64,000 nt of DNA, from assembly GCF_013019105.1 (NCBI RefSeq), contig NZ_BLTE01000004.1:124001-188000 (forward strand), given 5' to 3'. This stretch comes from Fundidesulfovibrio magnetotacticus (lineage in GTDB: Bacteria > Desulfobacterota > Desulfovibrionia > Desulfovibrionales > Desulfovibrionaceae). The notes under the pieces were generated by a model that was not told the DNA's origin, made no database searches, and worked only from the letters and a program-made list of their open reading frames with translations. Positions 18,093-27,965 of this stretch are shown here, piece by piece. Every line of letters starts with the position of its first letter. The first letter of the stretch is position 1. Position numbers and translations under genes: made by a program.

Positions 18093-18797
18093 CTACACGG
18101 CCAGGTAGCGGCTCTGGACCGCCTCGTCGGAGCGGAAGGCCTCCACCGTGCCGGTGTAGACGGAGCGTCCCTTGTCCATCACCGCCACGCGGTCGGACAC
18201 GGCCAGGGCGAAGCGGATGTTCTGCTCCGAAAGCAGGATGGTGGTGCCCTCGCGCTTGAGCCGCAGCACCAGCTCCTTGAGTTCGCCCACGATCACCGGC
18301 GAGAGGCCCTCGGTGGGCTCGTCCAGGATGAGCACCTCCGGGTTGCCCATGAGCGCGCGGCCGATGGTGAGCATCTGCTGCTCGCCGCCCGAGAGCGAGC
18401 CGCCCATGCGCTCCAGCATGCGGGCCAGGGTGGGGAAGCACTCCAGCACGGTCTTCAGGTTCCAGCGGCCCTTGCGCTCGGCGATGACGCCCATCTCCAG
18501 GTTCTCGCGCACGGTGAACGGCCCCAGGATGCGCCGGTCCTCCGGCACGAAGCCCAGGCCCAGCCGGGCCATCCTGTAGGGCGGCAGCCCCGAGCAGTTG
18601 CGGCCAAGGAACTCCACCCGGCCCGACTTGGGCGGGGAGAGGTTCATGAGCGAGCGGAACGTGGTGGTCTTGCCCGCGCCGTTGCGGCCCACCAGGCAGA
18701 CGGTCTCCCCCTGGCGGACCTCCAGGCCCATGTCGAAGAGGATGTGGCTGCGGCCGTAGTAGGTGTTGAGGCCGCCTGCGGACAGAATGGTGTTCAT
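18093..18797 (-). CDS. livF: Liv-type ABC importer ATPase LivF
   Basis: A 234-residue ATP-binding subunit of a branched-chain-amino-acid-type (HAAT) importer. Walker A is GRNGAGKTT, the signature is LSGGEQQML, and Walker B is VLILDEPTEG. The sequence KLSPVIVGEL following Walker B and the short length are LivF-like. The ATG overlaps the livG stop by four bases. It is the last transport gene before the alcohol dehydrogenase. HAAT importers carry amino acids but also amides, urea, aromatic acids and other small molecules. Confidence 0.93.
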   Translation of the reverse strand: MNTILSAGGLNTYYGRSHILFDMGLEVRQGETVCLVGRNGAGKTTTFRSLMNLSPPKSGRVEFLGRNCSGLPPYRMARLGLGFVPEDRRILGPFTVRENLEMGVIAERKGRWNLKTVLECFPTLARMLERMGGSLSGGEQQMLTIGRALMGNPEVLILDEPTEGLSPVIVGELKELVLRLKREGTTILLSEQNIRFALAVSDRVAVMDKGRSVYTGTVEAFRSDEAVQSRYLAV

Positions 18798-19558
18798 GCG
18801 ACCTCCTCGCCCAGGTAGGCGGTGATCACTTCGGGGTTCTTGCGGATCTCCTCGGGCGTTCCCTCGGCCAGGAGCCTGCCGCTCTGGAGCACCCGCACGG
18901 TCTGGGCCAGGCCGAAGACCGTGTCCATGTCGTGCTCGATGAAGAGGAGCGTCAGGTTGAAGTCCCGCCAGAGCTTGCGCACCAGCTCGCGGGTGAGGTG
19001 GCGCTCCTCGGGGGACATGCCGGAGGTGGGCTCGTCGAGCATGAGCAGTTCCGGCTCCAGGGCCAGGGCGATGCCGATGTCCAGGAGCTTCTGGTCGCCG
19101 TGGGCCAGCTCGTGGGCCTGGCGCGCGGCGTGCCGGGCCAGGCCCAGGCTCTCCAGGATCTCCATGGCCCGCGCGGTGGCCCGTTTGAAGTCCGTCACGG
19201 GGCGAAGCGGCCTGCGGGTCTGGTCGAGCTTGGAGAGGCAGGCCACGCGGATGTTGTCCAGCACGGTCTCCCCGAGGAACAGCGAGGACACCTGGAAGGC
19301 CCGGCCCACGCCCAGGGCCACCACCTGCTGGGTGGTCATGCCCGCCACGTCCCGGCCCTTGAAGAGGATGCGGCCGCTGTCCGGCTTGAGATGGCCGGTG
19401 ATCTGGTTGAAGAGGGTGGTCTTGCCCGCGCCGTTGGGCCCGATGACCACCGAGATCTCGCCGGGCATGACCTTGAAACTCACGTCGTCGGTCACCCTGA
19501 GCCCGCCGAAGGCCTTGGAGAGGCCGTCCAGTTCCAGGAGGGGGGTGTCTGCTGCCAT
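18794..19558 (-). CDS. livG: Liv-type ABC importer ATPase LivG
   Basis: A 254-residue ATP-binding subunit. Walker A is GPNGAGKTTLF, the signature is ELAHGDQKLLDIG (Ala-His-Gly instead of Ser-Gly-Gly, as is common in LivG), and Walker B is LLMLDEPTSG. It ends ITAYLGEEVA, typical of LivG. It is tightly packed between livM (1 bp gap) and livF (4-bp overlap). Confidence 0.93.
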   Translation of the reverse strand: MAADTPLLELDGLSKAFGGLRVTDDVSFKVMPGEISVVIGPNGAGKTTLFNQITGHLKPDSGRILFKGRDVAGMTTQQVVALGVGRAFQVSSLFLGETVLDNIRVACLSKLDQTRRPLRPVTDFKRATARAMEILESLGLARHAARQAHELAHGDQKLLDIGIALALEPELLMLDEPTSGMSPEERHLTRELVRKLWRDFNLTLLFIEHDMDTVFGLAQTVRVLQSGRLLAEGTPEEIRKNPEVITAYLGEEVA

Positions 19559-19559
19559 G

Positions 19560-20534
19560 TCAGCTCCTCCCGTCCCGGGCCGGCCGGGCGCCGCTGCCGG
19601 CGAACCGGGCCTTGAGGCGGTCGATGCCGCCCATGAGCCCGTGGGGAAGGCCCAGCACCATGCCCAGCATGACCAGGCCGATGATCAGCGACCAGTATTC
19701 CGTGAAGGCCCCCACCACGTCCTCGATGACGATGATCACCGCGGCCCCGAGGAACGGGCCGAAGAACTGGCCGATGCCCCCCAGGATGGACATGAGGATC
19801 ACATGGCCGGAGGTGGTCCAGTAGAACATGTCCGTGTGGATGGAGTAGTCCACGCCGCTCATCAGGCCGCCCGCAAGGGCGGTGAAGAGCGAGGAGATCA
19901 TGTAGATGCGCTGCTGGTTGCGGCGCACCCGCCTGCCCAGGAAGCGCACCCGCTCCGGGTTCTGGCGCACGCAGCGCAGGATGAGCCCCATGGGGGAGGC
20001 GTTGAGCCGCCCCATGAACCACAGGGACGCGCCCACCAGGGCCAGCAGCAGGTAGTAGTAGACCACCTTGTTGGCGAAGATGCCCGGCGGGATGATGTTC
20101 TGCACGCCGTCGTCTCCGCCGGTGAAGGAGTACCACTTGAACATCACCTGCCAGCCCAGCTGCCCGAAGGCCAGGGTGAGCATGGTGAAGAACACCCCGC
20201 TGACGCGGATGATCAGGTGCCCCAGGAGCCAGGCGAACAGCGCGGCCAGCACGATGCCCAGGAGCATGCCCGGGAAGAACCAGGCGGCGCCCAGGTACTT
20301 CACGCAGAGCCCCACGCTGTAGGCGCCCATGCCGTAGTAGAGGGCCTGGCCGAAGGAGAGCATGCCCGTCACGCCGAAGAGCATGTTGAAGGACACCGCG
20401 AACAATCCCCAGACCAGCACGTGGGCGGCCAGGAGCATCTGGTAGTTGGTGGTTTTCAGCACGGGGACCAGGGCGAAGACCGCCAGCCCGATCAAAAGGA
20501 CGAGGGTGGTGTTGGAGAGGGACTTGCCGCCCAT
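19560..20534 (-). CDS. livM: Liv-type ABC importer permease LivM
   Basis: A 324-residue inner-membrane permease with eight to nine hydrophobic segments. It contains the family segment FNMLFGVTGMLSFGQALYYG and the GGIGQFFGPFLGAA loop that contacts the ATPases. Start at 20532-20534. It directly follows livH (1-bp gap). The protein forms the translocation path with LivH. Confidence 0.92.
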   Translation of the reverse strand: MGGKSLSNTTLVLLIGLAVFALVPVLKTTNYQMLLAAHVLVWGLFAVSFNMLFGVTGMLSFGQALYYGMGAYSVGLCVKYLGAAWFFPGMLLGIVLAALFAWLLGHLIIRVSGVFFTMLTLAFGQLGWQVMFKWYSFTGGDDGVQNIIPPGIFANKVVYYYLLLALVGASLWFMGRLNASPMGLILRCVRQNPERVRFLGRRVRRNQQRIYMISSLFTALAGGLMSGVDYSIHTDMFYWTTSGHVILMSILGGIGQFFGPFLGAAVIIVIEDVVGAFTEYWSLIIGLVMLGMVLGLPHGLMGGIDRLKARFAGSGARPARDGRS

Positions 20535-20535
20535 G

Positions 20536-21423
20536 TCAGACCCTCCTGACCTTGCGGGGGGCGAAAAGGCCCTCGGGCTTGAAGAGCAACGTCAGGGCCA
20601 TGACCAGGTAGCTGAACAGGGTGGCCCACTTGGGCACGAACACCACCGCGAAGGAGTTCACTTCGCCCAGGAGCAGCGCGGCCAGCCAGGCCCCCCAGAA
20701 GTTGCCCAGCCCCCCAAGCACCACCACGATGAGCGAATCGATGATCACCTCGATGCCCGCTCCGGGAGTCACCGAGCGCAGCGGGGCGGCCAGCACGCCG
20801 GTCATGCCCGCCAGGGCCGTGGCGATGCCGAACACCAGGGTCATGGTCATGGGCACGTTGACGCCCAGCACGGCGAGCATCTCCCTGTCCAGGGCCGAGG
20901 CCCGGGCGATGCGCCCGGCCCGGGTCCGGTTGAGGAACCACCAGGCCGCCACCACCACCGCCAGGCCGATGAGGATGACCGCCACGTTGTAGCGGGGGAT
21001 GACGATGCCGGAGAAGGAGAAGGCCCCCTGCAGGACCGCGGGCTTGGCCAGGGATTTGTACTCCGTGCCCCAGACGAGCTTCACCAGGTCGTCGATGATG
21101 AGGATGAAGGAGTAGGTCAGCAGGATCTGGAAGCCCCCCTCGTCGGCGCGGCCGTAGATGCGCCGGAGGAAGAGGAACTCGGCCAGCATGCCCAGGACGC
21201 CCGCGAAGATTCCCCCCGCCACGAGGCTCAGCCAGAAGCTCTGGCCCCACACCGAGGAGAGCTGGTAGCCCGCGTACGCCCCCAGCATGAAGAAGGAGCC
21301 GTGGGCGAAGTTGAAGACCTTCCCGACCCCGAAGATGAGCGTGAGGCCGCTGGCGATCAGGAACAGGAAGGTCGCCATGGTCAGGCCGCTCAAGAGCTGC
21401 ACGACGAAAAATGACAAATCCAT
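20536..21423 (-). CDS. livH: Liv-type ABC importer permease LivH
   Basis: A 295-residue permease partner of LivM. Visible family features are FGVGKVFNFAHGSFFMLGAY near the N-terminus and VVVLGGLGNFWGAWLAALLLG near the C-terminus. The ATG at 21421-21423 lies 66 bp after livK; a perfect 12-bp inverted repeat fills part of that gap and probably lets the binding protein be made in excess of the permeases. Confidence 0.92.
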   Translation of the reverse strand: MDLSFFVVQLLSGLTMATFLFLIASGLTLIFGVGKVFNFAHGSFFMLGAYAGYQLSSVWGQSFWLSLVAGGIFAGVLGMLAEFLFLRRIYGRADEGGFQILLTYSFILIIDDLVKLVWGTEYKSLAKPAVLQGAFSFSGIVIPRYNVAVILIGLAVVVAAWWFLNRTRAGRIARASALDREMLAVLGVNVPMTMTLVFGIATALAGMTGVLAAPLRSVTPGAGIEVIIDSLIVVVLGGLGNFWGAWLAALLLGEVNSFAVVFVPKWATLFSYLVMALTLLFKPEGLFAPRKVRRV

Positions 21424-21449
21424 TCGCCACTCCCTGTGGTTGCGAGTGC

Positions 21450-21475
21450 GAGGCGGGCGCGGGCGCGCCCGCCTC
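21450..21475. repeat. 12-bp perfect inverted repeat between livK and livH
   Basis: GAGGCGGGCGCG (21450-21461) pairs exactly with 21464-21475; only two bases separate the arms. It lies just after the livK stop on the coding strand and has no T run, so it looks like an mRNA-stabilising or partial-termination hairpin rather than a full terminator. Confidence 0.55.
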
Positions 21476-21489
21476 CGGGCCGGTCGTGG

Positions 21490-22737
21490 TTACTTTTTCT
21501 TTTCGATCCATTCCTTGGGGGGCAGCAGGTCCTCGGCCTTGTAGATCTTCCAGTTGCCCAGCATGCGCGTGGCGGGGGGGTAGTCCGTGTTGGGCATGGT
21601 CACGCCGATGGCCTGCACCTGCACCATCTGGTGCGAGGCGGGGTCGATGTAGGAGACGAACCCTTCGGGGTCCTCGGGCTCCTGGAACTTCATGCCCTCG
21701 AGAGCCTTGACCAGGGCGTCGCTGTCGTTGGGGTTGCCGACCTTCTTGACCGCCTCGGCGATGGCGTACACGCCCACGTAGGCGCCCTCGGCCGAATAGG
21801 TGGGGTAGCGGCCGGTCTTCTTGTGAAACTTGGCCACGTAGTCCTTGTTCATGGCGGTGTCGGGCCAGTTGTTGTGGTGCCTGGCCGAGAGCACCAAGCC
21901 CAGGGGCAGGCTGTCGCCCATGGCGCTCAGGAGTTCGTAGTTGCCGCCCGCGTCGGGGTGGAAATAGAGCGACTTCTCGAACAGGCCGTAGGGGGCTGCC
22001 TGCTTGATGAAGGCCACCGTGTCGCCGCCCCAGAAGCCGCTGACCACGATGTCCGGCTTGGCCTGCATGATGGAGGTGATGTAGGACGTGTAGTCGGCCT
22101 CGAAGAGCTTGGGCCAGAACTCGCCGACCATCTGGTATTTCACGCCGAAGCGGTCCAGGTTGAACTTGAGCTCCTCGATCTGGGCGTGGCCGTAGGCGTA
22201 GTCGGGGCCGATGTAGGCGATGGTCTTCCAGGGCTTGGTCTGGGCGAGCTCCTTCAGGTAGAGCGCGCCCGCGGCCATGGACTGGAAGGTGTTGTTGGCC
22301 ACGCGGAAGTAGTAGGGCTGGAGGTTCTGGGCGGTCAGCTCGGTGGCGGCGTGGTCGGTGCCGATGAAGATCTTCTTCTCCTGCTTGGAAACCTCCGTGA
22401 GGGCCAGGCCCACGGCGGAACTGACCACGCCGAAGAGGAAATTCACCTTGTCGTCGGAGATGTAGCGCTTGGCCACGGTCACGGCGTAGTCGGGCTTGGA
22501 CTTGTCGTCGGTGTTGATGAGCTGGAGCTTGTAGCCGGCCGCGCCGCCCTTGGCGTTGATCTCCTCAATGGCCATTTCGGCGGCCGCCACGGAGTCCATG
22601 CCGTAGATGCCGGCCCGCCCGCTCATGGGGTAGAGCGCCCCGATCTTGACGACTTTCTCCTGCGCGAAAGCGGACGCGTGCATCCCTGTCAGGAACAACA
22701 GCAAACAGAGAGAACAAATGCGTTTGAGCGATGCCAT
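21490..22737 (-). CDS. livK: Liv-type periplasmic substrate-binding protein
   Basis: A 415-residue periplasmic binding protein (Peripla_BP_6) with a Sec signal peptide (RICSLCLLLFLTGMHASAFA, cleavage before QEK). The mature start VVKIGALYPMSGRAGIYG is typical of the branched-chain amino acid and amide binding family. It is the first gene of the importer operon and lies 660 bp downstream of a PAS-sigma-54 regulator. The ligand cannot be read from sequence. The adjacent alcohol dehydrogenase and AOR suggest a substrate that yields an alcohol or aldehyde rather than simply a branched-chain amino acid. Confidence 0.9.
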   Translation of the reverse strand: MASLKRICSLCLLLFLTGMHASAFAQEKVVKIGALYPMSGRAGIYGMDSVAAAEMAIEEINAKGGAAGYKLQLINTDDKSKPDYAVTVAKRYISDDKVNFLFGVVSSAVGLALTEVSKQEKKIFIGTDHAATELTAQNLQPYYFRVANNTFQSMAAGALYLKELAQTKPWKTIAYIGPDYAYGHAQIEELKFNLDRFGVKYQMVGEFWPKLFEADYTSYITSIMQAKPDIVVSGFWGGDTVAFIKQAAPYGLFEKSLYFHPDAGGNYELLSAMGDSLPLGLVLSARHHNNWPDTAMNKDYVAKFHKKTGRYPTYSAEGAYVGVYAIAEAVKKVGNPNDSDALVKALEGMKFQEPEDPEGFVSYIDPASHQMVQVQAIGVTMPNTDYPPATRMLGNWKIYKAEDLLPPKEWIEKKK

Positions 22738-23396
22738 CCGACATTCCTCCTGTTGGGTGTTTGGCTGATTCTCAAGTCCGATCCGGCACGCGACCGGATG
22801 CTGTCGCGCTACGAGACGAACCTCCCTCCGGTCTGGTTCGCGCGCGGGCCGTGCGCGGGGGTTCCGGGCCGTCCGCCGGGTGTCCGGCCAAGGGGGCGGC
22901 GGCTGCGCGCTGCGCGGGGGCTCTGGGCGCCCGAGGGCTCCGTGGTGCGGGTGGGGCGGCTACTCATGCCCTCCCTGCCGGGAATGGCGGCAAAGCGCAT
23001 GCTCCGTGCCTGAATGGCGTCTCGTCTCTTGGTGTGTCGCAAAAGCACGGTCCTTGTCTTCATGGAATCAACCAGGCGACAGACTCAACGGCACAAAGAA
23101 TGCTGAACGTGCGACGGAACAGAAAAGGCAACGATCCGTTGCCGTTCATGCCGGGCGTGATGCGTACGACGTGCGACGGCCACCGTCGATCCGCCCCCCC
23201 GCAGAAGGGGGACCTTCAGTGGCTGAAAACCATACTAGCCAAAAGCATGCCAGAAACAACAGGGGCCATGGAGCGAGGCGGAGGGCCGACTGCCGCGCGC
23301 GGCGGGAGGCGACGGGCGGTGCGGATCTGCGAACGATGTCGCCACTGGCTGTTTGAACGTGCTGTAATATCAATCATTCGCATCGTTGCGACAGAA
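22738..23396. other. Long intergenic leader between the sigma-54 regulator and livK
   Basis: This 659-bp region separates two genes on the same (minus) strand. No gene is recognised in it. It holds a sigma-54 promoter candidate on the minus strand (22997-23010). Copies of the heptamer TGCGACA are at 23035-23041 (minus) and 23387-23393 (plus), and GCGACATC is at 23335-23342 (minus). The first 250 bases would form a long 5' leader of livK; no riboswitch was recognised there. Confidence 0.45.
22997..23010 (-). promoter_or_regulatory. Sigma-54 promoter candidate for the liv-adh-AOR operon
   Basis: On the minus strand GGCACGGAGCATGC keeps the GG-N10-GC core, with a perfect GGCACG -24 box and ATGC at -12. 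It lies about 260 bp before livK and downstream of a sigma-54 activator gene. A second match, CCGTGCTTTTGC (about 23039-23051), has a better -12 box but the wrong spacing. Confidence 0.4.
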
Positions 23397-25166
<1,770 letters not shown>

Positions 25167-25301
25167 TCCCCATGGGTAGCAACACCTGGACGGTCAACGC
25201 CACGGCTGGGAACTGCACCGGTATCGAATCGGAAACGAGCTTACCGGCAGAACGGGGGTGAGTAAAGCGGCCCGACCGAAACGGCGGGTGCGCCGATGGA
25301 A

Positions 25302-26153
25302 TCAGTCGCGGAAGGCCAGGCGGACCACTTCCTCGGGGCCGTGCAGGGCGTTCACGGCGTCGGCGCGCTCGAAACCCAGGCGCGAGCCCAGGTGGACCAG
25401 CACGTAGTCCGCGCCGAGGCCAAGGCCGGGGGCGAGCCTCCCGGCCAGGGCCCGGCAGCGCGCCTGGGCCGCGCCGCTGGCCGGCCAGTCCGAGTCGGAG
25501 AGAAAGCCGATCACGTGCTCGGGGCGCACGTCGTCCGCGGTCATCGTGAGGCCCGAGCCCGACAGGGAGAGATAGTGGTTCACCACGGCCAGGGGACGCA
25601 CCCCTCCGGCCAGGGTCACGTCGTCGAGGCCGTGCATGGCGGCCACGGCCAGCAGGAGTTCTCGGTCGGCGTTGCGGGCCGTGAGTTCCCGGAGCACCCA
25701 GGAGTGGTGGTCCTCATTCCTTCCGATGAACGGGTCCTCCGATTTCTCCAGCTCGAAGCGCTCGTTGAAGCGGTAGACGAAACGCTTCATGGCGTCGTGC
25801 AGCAGGATGGCGGCGTAGACGAGTCCGGGCCTGGCGGGCAGCCCCCGGGAGGCGTGGACCTTGAGCAGGGCTTTGGCGTTCTCCAGGTCCTGGAGCACGT
25901 GGAGCGCCAGGCCGCCCACGTGGGCGTGGTGCGCGCCCGAGCCCGGGCAGGCCTCGAAGGGCATGGGGGTAAACCAGGGATGGGCGTAGGCGGTGGCGGG
26001 GCCGTCGAGGCGCATGAACTCCTCGGCGAGGTCGCGCCAGCGGGGCTCGTCCACGGCCGGAAGGAACTCCTCGCGGATGCGGCGTGCGGCCGGCACGCCC
26101 AGGAAGCCGGACAACTCCCGGACGGAAAGGGGAAGCGCGGGGCGGCCGCTCAT
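25302..26153 (-). CDS. HD-domain metal-dependent hydrolase
   Basis: A 283-residue protein with an HD-superfamily metal site. His75/His76 and His78 (GSGAHHAHVGG), the HD pair His119-Asp120 (ILLHDAMKRF) and His149-His150 (NEDHHSWVLRE) are in place. Its ATG overlaps the stop of the ugpE-like permease by four bases, so it is the last gene of the Ugp operon. In enterobacteria that slot holds the glycerophosphodiesterase UgpQ, which has a different fold. An HD phosphodiesterase or phosphonate-active HD enzyme acting on the imported phospho-compound is a reasonable inference. The family alone does not fix the substrate. Confidence 0.8.
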   Translation of the reverse strand: MSGRPALPLSVRELSGFLGVPAARRIREEFLPAVDEPRWRDLAEEFMRLDGPATAYAHPWFTPMPFEACPGSGAHHAHVGGLALHVLQDLENAKALLKVHASRGLPARPGLVYAAILLHDAMKRFVYRFNERFELEKSEDPFIGRNEDHHSWVLRELTARNADRELLLAVAAMHGLDDVTLAGGVRPLAVVNHYLSLSGSGLTMTADDVRPEHVIGFLSDSDWPASGAAQARCRALAGRLAPGLGLGADYVLVHLGSRLGFERADAVNALHGPEEVVRLAFRD

Positions 26154-26980
26154 TTGATGCCTGCCCGCATGAACGACTGCACGAACTGCCGCTGGAAGAG
26201 GAGGAAACCGAGCAGCAGCGGCCCGCTGGTCATGAGGGTGGCCGCGGTGATCACCGCCCAGTCGACGCCCTGTTCGGTGGAGGAGAACACCTGGAGCCCC
26301 ACGGTGAGAGGCCGCGAGTGCACGGTGTTGGTGACGATGAGCGGCCACAGGAAGTTGTTCCAGTGGTAGCTCACCGAGACCAGGGCGTACGCCAGGTAGA
26401 CCGGCCTCCCCAGGGGGACGTACACGTGCCAGAGGATCTGCAGGACGCCCGCGCCCTCCACGGCCGCCGCGTCGTCGAGCTCCTTGGGCACGGTCTTGAA
26501 GGTCTGGCGCAGGAGAAAGATGCCGAAGGCCGAGGCCATGTAGGGCAGCCCGATGGAGAGGGTGGAGTCCAGGATGCCGATCCTGGCCATGGTCTGGTAG
26601 TTTTCCACCACCAGCACGTCCGGCATGATCATGAGCTGCATGAGCACCAGGGCGAAGGCGAGCGTCTTGAAGCGGAAGTCGTACTTGGCGAAGGCGTAGG
26701 CCGCCAGCGTGCAGAGCACCAACTGCACGGCCAGCACAATGGTCACCAGCAGGACGGTGTTCACGAAATACTTGGCGAAGGGCGCGGCGGCCCAGGCCTT
26801 GGCGAAGTTCTCGAGCGTCAGGGGCGCGAGCAGGTGGAAGCGCGTGGAGAACTCGGGGGAGTGGAACGCCGTCCAGACAGCGTAGAGCAAGGGCAGCGCC
26901 CAGAGCAGGGCGAGGGTCCACGCGGCCGCGGTGTCCAGCAGGCGCGCTCCGCCGCGGTCGTAGGGATTTGCCGCGTTCAT
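26150..26980 (-). CDS. ugpE: Ugp-type ABC importer permease (UgpE-like)
   Basis: A 276-residue inner-membrane permease of the carbohydrate-uptake CUT1 family with six hydrophobic segments. The EAA loop is visible as ELDDAAAVEGAGVLQILWHVYVP-like sequence, in two parts: ELDDAAAVEGAG and LWHVYVPLGRP. Resemblance to UgpE is by order in a C-B-A-E operon and by general sequence. It overlaps its partner permease by four bases and the HD gene by four bases. Confidence 0.85.
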   Translation of the reverse strand: MNAANPYDRGGARLLDTAAAWTLALLWALPLLYAVWTAFHSPEFSTRFHLLAPLTLENFAKAWAAAPFAKYFVNTVLLVTIVLAVQLVLCTLAAYAFAKYDFRFKTLAFALVLMQLMIMPDVLVVENYQTMARIGILDSTLSIGLPYMASAFGIFLLRQTFKTVPKELDDAAAVEGAGVLQILWHVYVPLGRPVYLAYALVSVSYHWNNFLWPLIVTNTVHSRPLTVGLQVFSSTEQGVDWAVITAATLMTSGPLLLGFLLFQRQFVQSFMRAGIK

Positions 26981-27861
26981 CTGTAGTGGACCTTCTTTTC
27001 GAGAACCCCGAACTGAAGGATGGACGCCAGCCCGAGAAAGAGCAGGAGCACGAGGGTGAGCGTGGCCCCGTAGCCGGTGTCCCAGAATTTGAAGCTCACT
27101 TCATAGATGTAGTAGAGCAGCAGGGAGCTTGCGTTGTTGGGTCCCCCCTGGGTCAGCACGAAGAGGTGGTCCACCATGCGGAAGGCGTTGATGGTGGCGT
27201 TCACCAGGACGAAGAGCGTGGTGGGCATGATGAGCGGTATGGCCACCCTGCGGTAGTAGGTGAAGCGCGAGGCCCCCTCCACCATGGCCGCCTCGCCCAG
27301 GGAGGGCGGAATCTGCTGCAGGGCCGCCAGATAGAAGATCATGAAGAATCCCGCATCCTTCCATACGGCCACGGCGATGACGCAGTAGAGGGCCGTGCTC
27401 TCGCTGCCAAGCCAGTTCACCCCCGAGAACCCCAGAAAGCGCCTGACCTGTTCCAGCAGGCCGTATTCGGGGGTGTAGAAAAAGAGCCAGATGTTGGCCA
27501 CGGCGATCATGGGCAGCACGGTGGGCACGAAGTAGCTCAGCCTCAGCCAGGCCTGGCCCGGCAGCCCCGCGTTGACCAGGAAGGCCATAGTCATGGCCAG
27601 GGCGATGGAAAGCGGGATGGTGCAGGAGGCGAAGACCAGGTTGTTCTTGAGCACCTTCCAGAAGATCTTGTCCTCGAGCAGGAAGCGGTAGTTCTCGAGG
27701 CCCACGAATTCCGGGGCGGCCCCGCCCTTTCCGGCCAGGAAGAAGCTGGAGATGAAGGTGTTCACGGCCGGATAATGGGTGAAGGCCATGATGAGGGCCA
27801 CCGCCGGAAGCAGCAACAGCCATGCGTTGATGGGGTTGTTCACGGCCGGGCGAAGCGCCAC
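26977..27861 (-). CDS. ugpA: Ugp-type ABC importer permease (UgpA-like)
   Basis: A 294-residue CUT1 permease with six hydrophobic segments. The EAA-type loop is LGEAAMVEGASRFTYYRRV. The N-terminus (NAWLLLLPAVALIMAFTHYP) is a typical first membrane helix. ATG 27859-27861. It follows the binding-protein gene after 104 bp containing a strong hairpin. Confidence 0.85.
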   Translation of the reverse strand: MALRPAVNNPINAWLLLLPAVALIMAFTHYPAVNTFISSFFLAGKGGAAPEFVGLENYRFLLEDKIFWKVLKNNLVFASCTIPLSIALAMTMAFLVNAGLPGQAWLRLSYFVPTVLPMIAVANIWLFFYTPEYGLLEQVRRFLGFSGVNWLGSESTALYCVIAVAVWKDAGFFMIFYLAALQQIPPSLGEAAMVEGASRFTYYRRVAIPLIMPTTLFVLVNATINAFRMVDHLFVLTQGGPNNASSLLLYYIYEVSFKFWDTGYGATLTLVLLLFLGLASILQFGVLEKKVHYR

Positions 27862-27919
27862 GTCGTCCTCCCTTTCCGGGGTTTACCGCCGCCCGGCTGG
27901 GGCAGGCGGGACATTCAGG

Positions 27920-27950
27920 CCGGACCGGGCGCAAGGGCCGCCCGGTCCGG
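27920..27950. repeat. 12-bp inverted repeat between ugpB and ugpA
   Basis: CCGGACCGGGCG (27920-27931) pairs perfectly with 27939-27950 across a 7-nt loop. It directly follows the binding-protein gene in transcription order, the same placement as the hairpin after livK, and probably raises binding-protein mRNA relative to the permeases. Confidence 0.55.
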
Positions 27951-27965
27951 TCGCGGGGCGAGAGA

